Part shown: positions 1-6,386 of the stretch, piece after piece | How the letters are laid out: each line of letters begins with the position of its first letter | How positions within the stretch are numbered: position 1 is the first letter of the stretch | Assembly: GCA_002499405.1 (NCBI GenBank) | Contig: DALH01000032.1 | Location: 976-10,115, forward strand | Direction of reading: 5' to 3' | From: Candidatus Micrarchaeota archaeon UBA95 | GTDB taxonomy: Archaea > Micrarchaeota > Micrarchaeia > Norongarragalinales > Norongarragalinaceae | DNA length: 9,140 nucleotides | Translations under genes and position numbers: made by a program | The notes under the pieces: generated by a model | Database searches by the model: none | Seen by the model: only the letters and a program-made list of their open reading frames with translations | What the model was told of the DNA's origin: nothing

Positions 1-465
1 CAGCATGCGGTCGGCTTCGTCCAAGACGAGTATGCTTACCCGATTCAATGAAATCGTTTTCCTGCCGAGGTGGTCGAGTATGCGGCCCGGCGTTCCGACA
101 ACGACGTCCACGCCTTTTTTGAGGGCACGCAACTGCATGTCCATTGATTGGCCGCCGTAAACCGTTAAAATGCTTAAGCCGCCGCCCAGTTTTTCAATTT
201 CTTTTTTCACCTGTAAGGCGAGTTCCCGGGTGGGCGTCAGGACGAGGGCTTGCACGAAGCCCGCGGGCTGTATCAGTTGCACGATGGGGGCCGCGAAGGC
301 AATGGTTTTCCCGGTTCCAGTGCGCGCCTGCCCTATCACGTCCCTTTTTTGGAGCATGAGTGGTATGGCTCTGGCTTGTATGGGCGTGGGGTCCTTGAAT
401 CCTTGTGCTTCCATTGCTTTGAGCAGTTCCGCGTTTAGTCCGAGGTTCTTGAATGAATCGTTCAT
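1..465 (-). CDS. DEAD-box ATP-dependent RNA helicase, N-terminal 155 residues (runs off left edge)
   Basis: Partial gene: the ATG is at 465-463 and the frame stays open to base 1, giving 155 residues of the first RecA-like domain. Motifs seen in order: an isolated Phe at residue 6 and the Q motif (FKDPTPIQ, 23-30), Walker A/motif I (ARTGTGKT, 47-54), motif Ia (PTRELA, 78-83), a GG pair (104-105), motif Ib (TPGR, 125-128) and Walker B/motif II (VLDEAD, 147-152). This family unwinds or remodels RNA duplexes using ATP in the cytoplasm, typically in ribosome assembly, RNA decay or cold adaptation. Which of these applies cannot be told without the C-terminal half, where motifs IV-VI would lie. The start is chosen because the Q motif sits at the usual distance from it and the previous gene stops only 7 nt upstream. 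No strong Shine-Dalgarno sequence is visible, so expression may depend on the upstream minus-strand genes. Confidence 0.95.
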   Translation of the reverse strand, partial: MNDSFKNLGLNAELLKAMEAQGFKDPTPIQARAIPLMLQKRDVIGQARTGTGKTIAFAAPIVQLIQPAGFVQALVLTPTRELALQVKKEIEKLGGGLSILTVYGGQSMDMQLRALKKGVDVVVGTPGRILDHLGRKTISLNRVSILVLDEADRML

Positions 466-472
466 CTTGAAG

Positions 473-1210
473 TCACTTTCTTCCGAGGTAGATTACGGCC
501 GAGAAGCCGAGCAATAACACGAATACCCATGTGAAGAGGATGCCCGAGTAATCCTCTTCCTGCGCGGGAGCCGGCGAGGGCGTAATTGTTGAGAGGTTTG
601 CGTCGTTGGGCGTCGGGCTGGAACTCGGCGAGGGCGAAGGAGTTGGCGTGGGTGAGGCGCTGGGTTTCACGGTTGGAGTGAGTTGCGGCGACGGCGTCGG
701 GGCAACAGATGGAGTCGGCGTGGATGCTTCGGGTTCGCTTTCCATCAGGGGGTGCGCGAATTCGTTTTCCAACGCGGTTTCACAGCCGCCAACCACGGCT
801 TCCATCAGCGAAACGAATTCACTGTAATTGATGAAGTCGGTGTAAGTGTAGAACTGGTAGTTGCCGCACTTGAATTCGGTGCGATAACGCTTTTCCCCGG
901 GGTTGCCGCCGGCCACTTCGTCCTGGAAGGTTATGATGGTTCCAAGAACGTCGCGGCTCTTTGACAGTTGCTCTATGTAATCGGTTTTCTTGTGGCACTC
1001 AAACAAGTATTCTTCAATCCATCCCGCCTCCTTGTAACTCGCAGACCACCGCTCCTTGTGAAACGCGGGCAACTCTATTTTCCGGAAACTTATTTCATCA
1101 GTTTCAAAGTGTTCGTTCAACGCGTCCTGCACGTGTAGCGTAAAGCCCTGAAAATAATCCGCGTGTGCAAGCGTGATTATGAGTGCGAGGAACAGCAGCG
1201 CGCGCTTCAT
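473..1210 (-). CDS. Secreted, C-terminally membrane-anchored protein with Pro/Thr/Ser-rich stalk, function unknown
   Basis: Unrecognised 245-aa protein. What can be seen: a signal peptide (MKR then a hydrophobic stretch, residues 1-17, ending AHA); a soluble domain at about 18-155 with three cysteines (72, 115, 143) and many aromatic and charged residues; a low-complexity Pro/Thr/Ser stalk at about 160-215; one transmembrane helix (about 224-242); and a three-residue tail GRK. The topology is therefore an extracellular domain held off the membrane by a probably extended, perhaps glycosylated stalk. The ATG overlaps the stop of the upstream cysteine-rich gene by 4 nt, which suggests translational coupling. 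A purine-rich agagga at 1226-1221, about 10 nt before the ATG, could be a ribosome binding site and lies inside the Lys/Arg codons ending the upstream gene. Adhesin, receptor or envelope structural roles are all possible; the sequence does not decide. Confidence 0.85.
   Translation of the reverse strand: MKRALLFLALIITLAHADYFQGFTLHVQDALNEHFETDEISFRKIELPAFHKERWSASYKEAGWIEEYLFECHKKTDYIEQLSKSRDVLGTIITFQDEVAGGNPGEKRYRTEFKCGNYQFYTYTDFINYSEFVSLMEAVVGGCETALENEFAHPLMESEPEASTPTPSVAPTPSPQLTPTVKPSASPTPTPSPSPSSSPTPNDANLSTITPSPAPAQEEDYSGILFTWVFVLLLGFSAVIYLGRK
566..733 (-). repeat. Low-complexity Pro/Thr/Ser codon tract (surface-protein stalk)
   Basis: This part of the 245-aa surface protein gene encodes residues about 160-215, almost entirely Pro, Thr and Ser in degenerate TPTP/SPSP/PSAS units. 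It reads as an extended linker between the extracellular domain and the membrane helix, with candidate O-glycosylation sites. Such tracts change length easily by replication slippage. The opposite strand is open here only because of the codon bias and is not a gene. Confidence 0.85.
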
Positions 1211-1728
1211 TTCCTCTTTTTCCTCTTATTCGGGCGCTTCGCTTTCCCCTTGGTTTTGCCTTGGGTGTTGAGCCAGGTGCTGGCCAGGTAAGCGATCGCC
1301 ACGAAAACGATTAACCCGAACAACACGAACTTTATGTACTCCGTATCAACGGGGAACGCCGGTTTTTCCTCGCCCCGGACAGGAAGAGGCGTTGTGGGCG
1401 CGCGGTCGATTTGTTGCGTGCTTTCGGGCAGCGCCGGGTTTTTGGTTGGCTGGATTGCTGATTCGGCTTCTTGCCCGCACGCGCCGTTTACGCACGCGCC
1501 GCTGCAAACGATTTCCTCTTTTTGGCATACCACTCCCCAAGCGCCTTCGGTGGGGCAGTAATATTCAACGAGCGTTTTGGAGTCCAGGCAGTATTCCTGG
1601 TGCGGGCCGTTGACGTCATTGCAGTCCCCGTAAACGCCGGGGTTCCTGCCGCCGTCAACGTTTTGACAGGTGTATGCCGCCGCCAGGAACAACGGAGCCA
1701 GCAAAGCAAAGAACAATAATTTCCTCAT
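1207..1728 (-). CDS. Cysteine-rich secreted protein with C-terminal membrane anchor (paralogue of the next gene upstream)
   Basis: A 173-aa protein with a signal peptide (1 to about 18, hydrophobic after MRK). A short cysteine-rich extracellular domain follows, with eight cysteines at 21, 36, 47, 58, 68, 75, 79 and 84 and recognisable pieces DGGRNP, YCLDS, LVEYYC and GACVNGAC. Then come a Pro-rich linker (about 90-128), one transmembrane helix (about 132-151) and a very basic cytoplasmic tail (NKRKKRK). The C..DGG..N / DYC / EYYC / GC..GAC layout is, from memory, a recurrent small disulphide-rich module in secreted proteins of DPANN archaea; its function is not known to me. An even number of cysteines fits four extracellular disulphides. 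The gene overlaps its neighbours by 4 nt at both ends. The A/G-rich codons of the basic tail also supply the ribosome-binding-like sequence of the next gene. Confidence 0.88.
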   Translation of the reverse strand: MRKLLFFALLAPLFLAAAYTCQNVDGGRNPGVYGDCNDVNGPHQEYCLDSKTLVEYYCPTEGAWGVVCQKEEIVCSGACVNGACGQEAESAIQPTKNPALPESTQQIDRAPTTPLPVRGEEKPAFPVDTEYIKFVLFGLIVFVAIAYLASTWLNTQGKTKGKAKRPNKRKKRK

Positions 1729-2240
1729 TTCCTTCCACTCCCTTTTTTCCTTGGTTTTTGCGCTATCCGCTCTTGCGAGGAACGGTATGCAATCAGCAAC
1801 AGTATGGCGATTCCGCTCAAGACCAGCCAGAACGGAAAATGTTCAATTGGTTTGGGCGCTTCCTCGTTGGAGTAAACCCCCTCTTTTTCGGGGAGCGCGC
1901 CGATGTCGTAACCCGGCGTTTTGACTGGTTCGGGGGTCGGAGTTGATTGCGCCGCTTCAACGCTTTCTTCAATCATTACGCAGGCGCCATCAAGGCATTC
2001 GCCCGCGCTTCCTTCAACGCTCATGCAGTTATAGCTCGTAGCCCAGCAATACCCAGTGTAATTGTTGCTGCAATAGAATTCGGCGACCTTGGTTTCGCTG
2101 AGGCAGTAATCCGTTCTCTCCTTGTAGGGGTCGCGGCAGAGTGCTTTCACCAAATAATTTACTCCGTCGTCTTCGTCCACGCACGTTGCGGCAAAAGCAA
2201 GGGATGCAACCAATACGAGGACTAAAAAGATTCGCTTCAT
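1725..2240 (-). CDS. Cysteine-rich secreted protein with C-terminal membrane anchor (first of a paralogous pair)
   Basis: A 171-aa protein with the same architecture as its downstream neighbour: signal peptide (1 to about 18, ending AFAA), cysteine-rich domain, Pro-rich linker (about 95-132), one transmembrane helix (about 136-152) and basic tail (QKPRKKGSGRK). Eight cysteines lie at 20, 35, 46, 57, 65, 72, 82 and 87. The first four have exactly the neighbour's spacing (C-x14-C-x10-C-x10-C), as does the last pair (C-x4-C, here ECLDGAC). Matching pieces include DDGVNY, DYCLSETKVAEFYC and CLDGAC. The two genes are best explained by tandem duplication followed by strong divergence in linker and tail. 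The stop overlaps the next start by 4 nt. There is a 28-nt gap to the upstream fusion gene, too short for a convincing separate promoter. Likely an envelope protein of unknown role. Confidence 0.88.
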   Translation of the reverse strand: MKRIFLVLVLVASLAFAATCVDEDDGVNYLVKALCRDPYKERTDYCLSETKVAEFYCSNNYTGYCWATSYNCMSVEGSAGECLDGACVMIEESVEAAQSTPTPEPVKTPGYDIGALPEKEGVYSNEEAPKPIEHFPFWLVLSGIAILLLIAYRSSQERIAQKPRKKGSGRK

Positions 2241-2268
2241 TTCCGCATTAATTACTTCCCTGCCTCTT

Positions 2269-3048
2269 TTAAATGATGGGGGCGGGAACCCGCAACACGC
2301 ATTTCCCGCACTCGGGTTTCCGCGCGCGGCAAACGGCGCGGCCGTGCGAGATGAACAAGTAATTTATCTTGTGCCAGTCCCTTCGCGGGTAGGCGCGCAT
2401 CAAGTCGTTTTCAATTCCACGCTGCGTATTCTTGTCCGATAAGCCGAGGCGGCGGCTCACCCGCCACACGTGGGTATCCACCGCGATTCCCTGCGTCAAG
2501 TTGTAGGCGTGTTCCAGGATTATGTTCGCCGTCTTCCTGCCAACGCCCGGCAGTTTCATGAGTTCGTCCATTGAATTCGGGACCACGCCGTTGAATTCGT
2601 TGACGAGCATTCGCGCCGCGGCCTTCAAATGCCTCGCCTTCGCCTTGTAGTAACCCGTTGAGCGAATGATTTTCTCGAGTTCGATTTGCCGCGCCTCCGC
2701 CAGTTTTTCGGGGGTCGGGAAACGCTTGAACAATTGCGGCGCAACCTTGTCCACCTGTGCATCCGTGCACTGAGCCGACAAAATGGTTGTCACGAGCACG
2801 CACAACGCGAGGTTTTCCACGTCGGTGGGCATGTTGGCGATCAACACATCTGCCTTGCTTACGCCGGTCTGCTCCAGGACTATGGGCGACGTGGGGTCGC
2901 CGTTTATCACGACGGCGTTGGTTTCGGCGTGAACTTCCAGGGCGAGCTCCTCGTTTTTTTCCACGGCAACGACTTCGTGGCCTTTTTTGAGCAGGCCTTC
3001 CAGCAGTTTTCTTCCGAAGGCGTCCAGTCCGCAAATGATTGAATACAT
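2269..3048 (-). CDS. nth: TrkA N-terminal (RCK_N) domain fused in frame to truncated endonuclease III
   Basis: A 259-aa two-part protein. Residues 1 to about 85 form a Rossmann NAD-binding domain of the TrkA/RCK type: GLDAFGR at 7-13 in place of the usual GxGxxG, an acidic Glu30 ending strand 2 (VVAVEKNEE), NGDPTS at 49-54, then ADVLIA and DVENLALCVLV. From about residue 87 it is endonuclease III (Nth), the DNA glycosylase/AP lyase of base excision repair: TTILSAQCTDAQV (87-99), the helix-hairpin-helix LPGVGRKTAN with catalytic Lys172, and VDTH with catalytic Asp191. The [4Fe-4S] motif is incomplete: Cys240, 247 and 250 are present, but the expected fourth (residue 256) is Ala. The TrkA part lacks its last strand and the RCK_C domain; the Nth part lacks about 35 N-terminal residues. 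It starts 3 nt after the trkH stop, where trkA is often found, so a deletion joining trkA to a downstream nth is the simplest origin. An assembly join is the main alternative. Confidence 0.88.
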   Translation of the reverse strand: MYSIICGLDAFGRKLLEGLLKKGHEVVAVEKNEELALEVHAETNAVVINGDPTSPIVLEQTGVSKADVLIANMPTDVENLALCVLVTTILSAQCTDAQVDKVAPQLFKRFPTPEKLAEARQIELEKIIRSTGYYKAKARHLKAAARMLVNEFNGVVPNSMDELMKLPGVGRKTANIILEHAYNLTQGIAVDTHVWRVSRRLGLSDKNTQRGIENDLMRAYPRRDWHKINYLFISHGRAVCRARKPECGKCVLRVPAPII

Positions 3049-3051
3049 TTT

Positions 3052-4485
3052 TCAGGGGAACCTCTTCCACCCTGAGGGGTGCAACAGCACGAGGAGCGGG
3101 ATTATTTCAAGCCGCCCCGCGAGCATGCCGATCATGTAAGTGAATTTAACCGCGTCGGGCAATAAAGGTATTTCGCTTGCGGGTATCAGGCTGGGCCCGA
3201 TGTTACCGAGGGCGCTCGCCATGCCTGAAAACGATTCGAATACGGGGTAGCCGGTTGCCGCCGCGGTGATCGCGCCTCCCACGAACAACAACGCAATCCA
3301 CAGCGTGAAGAGCGCGGCCACGGCGTGAAGGGTTTCGTCTCCCACGATTTTGCTGCCGATTTTTACCTTGTTCAAGGACAGCTTGGGCAAGCTTACCTTC
3401 CTTATTTCGCGCCACGCAAGTTTTCCGAGCAACCCGAAGCGGATTACTTTTATGCCTCCGCCCGTGCTGCCCGCACACCCACCCACCACCATCAAGCCCA
3501 CGAGGAGCATCTGGCTGAGTTTGGGCCAGGCAATGAAGTTCGCGGTAGTGTAACCCGTAGTGGTCATTATGGAAACCACTTGGAAAACGCTTTCCCTAAC
3601 TGCTTGAAAGCCGGAAGCCCCGTTGAAGGCGAGATCGGCTCCTATCAAGGCGGATGCCGCGACTATCACGCCAACGTAGAGTTTGGTTTCGAAATTGATT
3701 TTCCGCTTGTTCTTCAGGAAATTATTCAAGACCACGAAGTTCAAGCCGCCGAGAAACATGAAGATCACCACGACCGCTTCAACGCCGACGTTGTTGAAAG
3801 CGGCGATGCTCGCCGCGTAAGTGGAGAAGCCGCCCGTGGACACGGTAGTAAATGAATGGGTCACGGCATCAAACAAGCCGACTCCGAGCAGGGACAACGC
3901 AATTATTTCAAGCACGGTGAGGCCGAGGTAAACCACCCACAACGCCTTTATCATCGTGGACGCGTTCTGGGTAACCTGCTGGGATTCTATTTTGCTGGTT
4001 TCGGCGAAAAAAATCTGGGGCAGCAACTTGTTTGCCGCGCCCGTCAAGAAGACGGAGAACGAAGCGATTATGCCGAGCCCCCCGACCCACTGAATGAAGG
4101 CGCGCCAGAACAACACGCTCTTCGGGATTCCTTGAATCCTTAACAACAGCGTCGTGCCTGTGGTAGTGAAGCCGGCTACGCTCTCAAACACGGCGTCCAA
4201 GTAGTTCATTCCCACGGAGGTGAATGGGAGGGCGCCCACCATGCAGGCGAGTATCCACCCAAGCGCAACGGCAACCATCGCCTCCTTGGTGGTCGCCTTT
4301 TCGGATTTGGCGGCGAAGCCGAGGGCGTATCCAATGAGGAGGGAGAGGATTGCCGCACTTATGAATGGCTGTATTGTCGTGGTTGGCTCGCCGTAAACGT
4401 AGCCGACGAGAACTGGTATGAGCAAAATGGGGGCCATGCTCTTGAGCACGGTGCTCACGAACCCGACCACGACTCCGATTCTCAT
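3052..4485 (-). CDS. trkH: Trk-type potassium uptake protein TrkH
   Basis: A 477-aa polytopic membrane protein of the TrkH/KtrB family, the channel-like subunit that carries K+ inward across the cytoplasmic membrane and is gated by a cytosolic TrkA/RCK partner. All four pseudo-repeats with their selectivity-filter loops are visible: FTTTGTT (106-112), TTVSTGGFS (213-221), MTTTGYTT (307-314) and SALGNIGPS (424-432). The conserved glycine-rich segment GCAGSTGGG (336-344) and the closing GRLEIIPLLVLL (457-468) are also present. Length is normal for the family, so the gene looks intact. The ATG at 4485 begins the first transmembrane segment directly. A TATA-like element at 4513-4506 lies about 25 nt upstream, consistent with a leaderless transcript. 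The gene that follows is a truncated TrkA domain fused to endonuclease III, so the usual regulatory partner is not intact at this locus; another RCK protein may exist elsewhere. Confidence 0.96.
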   Translation of the reverse strand: MRIGVVVGFVSTVLKSMAPILLIPVLVGYVYGEPTTTIQPFISAAILSLLIGYALGFAAKSEKATTKEAMVAVALGWILACMVGALPFTSVGMNYLDAVFESVAGFTTTGTTLLLRIQGIPKSVLFWRAFIQWVGGLGIIASFSVFLTGAANKLLPQIFFAETSKIESQQVTQNASTMIKALWVVYLGLTVLEIIALSLLGVGLFDAVTHSFTTVSTGGFSTYAASIAAFNNVGVEAVVVIFMFLGGLNFVVLNNFLKNKRKINFETKLYVGVIVAASALIGADLAFNGASGFQAVRESVFQVVSIMTTTGYTTANFIAWPKLSQMLLVGLMVVGGCAGSTGGGIKVIRFGLLGKLAWREIRKVSLPKLSLNKVKIGSKIVGDETLHAVAALFTLWIALLFVGGAITAAATGYPVFESFSGMASALGNIGPSLIPASEIPLLPDAVKFTYMIGMLAGRLEIIPLLVLLHPSGWKRFP

Positions 4486-4505
4486 AAAATTGTTTCAGCA
4501 AAAAA

Positions 4506-4514
4506 CCATAAAAC
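4506..4514. promoter_or_regulatory. Candidate shared, bidirectional TATA element between trkH and the HAD gene
   Basis: The 51-bp gap between divergent start codons contains ccataaaac, which reads ATAAAA on the plus strand and TTTTATGG on the minus strand. Its centre (about 4510) is about 27 nt from the plus-strand ATG at 4537 and about 25 nt from the minus-strand ATG at 4485. Both spacings suit an archaeal TATA box driving a leaderless transcript, and no Shine-Dalgarno sequence precedes either ATG. Use in both directions is an inference from spacing; transcript start sites would settle it. Confidence 0.5.
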
Positions 4515-4536
4515 CCTTTACGCCCTCCATATTTGC

Positions 4537-5211
4537 ATGCCGGAATTCAAGGCGGTGTTGTTTGACTTGGATAACACGCTCGTTGACTTTTACAAGTTGA
4601 AGGGCAAGTGCATCGGCGCCGCGGCAAACGCCATGGTTCGGGCCGGGCTAAAGAAAAAGCCCATGCAGGTAATCAAGGAGTTGTGGGACCTCTACTATGA
4701 AATCGGTTGGGAGCACCAGAACGTTTTCCAGGAATACTTTCAGAGGCATTACGGCGAGGTGGACTGGCGCATAGTGGCGAAAGGCGTTTACGCTTACCGC
4801 CGCGTGAAGTATGAGCACTCCCGCTCCTACCCGTCCACCAAGCACGTCCTCCGAAAACTCAGGAGGAAGGGAATCCGCATTGCCATTGTAACGGATGCGG
4901 ACCGGGTGAACGCGTGGATGCGCCTCGTGGAAATCGGTTTGGCGGACGAATTCGAGTTCGTGGTGTCCGCGCCGTGCGACACCGGGAAAAAGAAGACGGA
5001 TCCGGCTCCCTTTGAATTCGCCCTAAAAAAACTGGGTTTGCCCGCAAGCGAGGTCTTGTTCGTGGGCGACTCGGTGAGCAAGGACGTTGCCGGCGCGAAG
5101 GCGGCGGGCATGAAGGCCGCCGTGGCATTGTACGGCCGCACCGTGAAACCGGTAGCCGGAGCGGACTACGAGTTCGCCGAACTGAAAGAAGTTTTGGACG
5201 TGGTGCTTTGA
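4537..5211 (+). CDS. HAD-superfamily hydrolase (phosphatase-like)
   Basis: A 224-aa cytoplasmic hydrolase with the four HAD motifs in order: motif I FDLDNT with the nucleophile Asp10 and general acid Asp12; motif II Thr119 in IAIVTDAD; motif III Lys153 in KKKTDP; motif IV GDSVSKD with Asp178 and Asp183 for Mg2+. An all-helical cap (about 15-95) sits between motifs I and II, making it a type C1 HAD. Length and order resemble archaeal HAD proteins of the Pyrococcus PH1421 kind, whose members are usually Mg2+-dependent phosphatases. The substrate cannot be read from sequence. It is the first gene of a two-gene plus-strand unit, with the next ATG one base after this stop. The ATG at 4537 has no ribosome binding site, and the TATA-like element 27 nt upstream suggests a leaderless mRNA. 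Confidence 0.92.
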   Translation: MPEFKAVLFDLDNTLVDFYKLKGKCIGAAANAMVRAGLKKKPMQVIKELWDLYYEIGWEHQNVFQEYFQRHYGEVDWRIVAKGVYAYRRVKYEHSRSYPSTKHVLRKLRRKGIRIAIVTDADRVNAWMRLVEIGLADEFEFVVSAPCDTGKKKTDPAPFEFALKKLGLPASEVLFVGDSVSKDVAGAKAAGMKAAVALYGRTVKPVAGADYEFAELKEVLDVVL

Positions 5212-5212
5212 A

Positions 5213-5827
5213 ATGCAGCCAATCCGGGAATTGAATGAAAATTCGTCTGAAGAACTTCGGAAGGCCTTGAAGCGTTCAAACGGGAAAATAGCGCTGGTGG
5301 TGCACCCCAACTTCGATAAAAGCGCCGGGGGGTTTGCCGACTATAAGCGAAGGTTGAACGCTCTTCTCAAGAGTTTTGACGGGCCCGTGGTTTTCTGGTC
5401 GGATGAGGCGGGCGTGGATTTAAGGGAATTTGAGGGGGTTAAGGAACGCGCTTTTTTCATTCCCACCCTTGCGGAGACGCCGATTCCGGACGCCGATTGG
5501 ATGAAAAGGTTTAAACCCGAAGATTTCGAGCCGTTGGCGGGCGCCTATGGCCGCTTACTTGCGCGGGGCGTTCGACCGCGCGAAGCGCGTTCCTTGATGG
5601 TGGGCTCGCTTGCCGCGGTTGCGGACGGTCTCCACGAGCTGGGCGCGCGAAGGGTCTGGCTGGGCGGCCAGTATTTGAACACCAAGCGCAGAAAGCGTTT
5701 GTTCAATAAAGAGGTTCTTACGCGGCACTCGTTATGCGTGGGATGGGTTCGGAACGCTTTTCAAGAGCATTCGCCGCGTTTTAAAGTGGTTAGCGCGATG
5801 CCCGGCGTTTCAACGGATAAGGGTTAA
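5213..5827 (+). CDS. Conserved-looking hypothetical protein, 204 aa
   Basis: I do not recognise this protein. It begins one base after the HAD stop and is probably co-translated with it. It has no signal peptide or membrane helix and is rich in Arg and Lys. Likely beta strands alternate with helices: KIALVVHPNFD (25-35), GPVVFWSDE (57-65), AFFIPTLAETP (80-90), RRVWLGGQYL (146-155) and KVVSAMPG (191-198), which suggests a soluble alpha/beta fold. Potentially functional polar residues sit at strand ends: HPNFD, SDE, and the single Cys175 in LCVGWVRNAF. Good codon structure over 204 codons and tight coupling to the HAD gene support a real gene. It stops only 12 nt before the 23S processing stem of the convergent rRNA gene, so its 3' end is probably also transcribed antisense from the rRNA side. 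Confidence 0.8.
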   Translation: MQPIRELNENSSEELRKALKRSNGKIALVVHPNFDKSAGGFADYKRRLNALLKSFDGPVVFWSDEAGVDLREFEGVKERAFFIPTLAETPIPDADWMKRFKPEDFEPLAGAYGRLLARGVRPREARSLMVGSLAAVADGLHELGARRVWLGGQYLNTKRRKRLFNKEVLTRHSLCVGWVRNAFQEHSPRFKVVSAMPGVSTDKG

Positions 5828-5839
5828 GTCACGGGGTTC

Positions 5840-5930
5840 GTGCGTTGCAGGCAATTTTTGGAGGAAAGAATTCTTTTTGGTTTCCGGTTCTTCTCTTCGG
5901 TTAAAAGTGGAGTTTCAGGGGGTTCACCGT
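5840..5930 (-). other. 23S rRNA precursor trailer: 3' half of the processing stem
   Basis: Downstream flank of the 23S gene (transcribed leftward). Its plus-strand text nearly repeats the minus-strand text of the 23S leader, so in the transcript the two pair. Matching blocks: 5840-5857 with 9051-9034 (18 pairs, one G-U); 5861-5875 with 9006-8992 (15 pairs, one G-U); 5884-5900 with about 8983-8964 (with small mismatches); 5901-5913 with about 8959-8947. Archaeal 23S precursors are cut by the splicing endonuclease at bulge-helix-bulge motifs in such stems; I did not locate the exact motif. Confidence 0.85.
5853..5878 (+). terminator. Possible T-rich terminator for the HAD/hypothetical unit
   Basis: Two T runs (5 and 5 bases, about 5855-5859 and 5874-5878) lie 26-50 nt after the stop at 5827. 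Archaeal transcription often ends at oligo-T tracts on the non-template strand. The same bases belong to the rRNA processing stem of the opposite strand, so the T runs may have no role in termination. Confidence 0.25.
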
Positions 5931-6386
5931 ATTCTATTAAATTGGTCGAACGCTTTTTTCAGTTCCCGCTCAATCACGTGTTCATGAGGGGGGTGGCAAA
6001 GCGTTCGTGGTGCTACGAATCGGTCGTTAGTACTGGTTAGCTGAACGCGTCGCCTTGCGGCTTCGCGCTTACACTTCCAGCCTATCAAACCCGTCTGCTA
6101 GCGGGTGACCGGAGTCAACTCGTTTTGGGTCCGGCTTCGTCCTTAGATGCCTTCAGGACTTATCCGAGTGGCGCGTGGCTACCCTGCTTCCCTGTGGAGA
6201 GCAGGCTTACTAGTGGCGCCGAAACCCCGTTCCTCTCGTACTTGGAGTTCCTTCCCCTCAGTTGACTAAGCACTCCCAGCAGATGCCACCGAACTGTCTC
6301 GCGACGTTCTGAACCCAACTAATGTAGGTCTTTAATGGATGAACAACCCAACCCTTGGCGGCTCCTGCACCGCCAGGATGACCTAA

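Noticed and set aside
144..438. Plus-strand open frames at 144-517
   Set aside because: They are opposite a helicase frame with a complete ordered set of DEAD-box motifs.
606..827. Open plus-strand frame rich in Gly/Val opposite the surface-protein gene
   Set aside because: It is the mirror of the Pro/Thr/Ser codon tract on the minus strand; the minus frame has signal peptide, domain, stalk and anchor.
2269..2310. Missing fourth cysteine of the Nth cluster explained by a frameshift
   Set aside because: Reading the last bases in the two other frames gives no Cys at the x5 position, so a single indel does not restore the motif.
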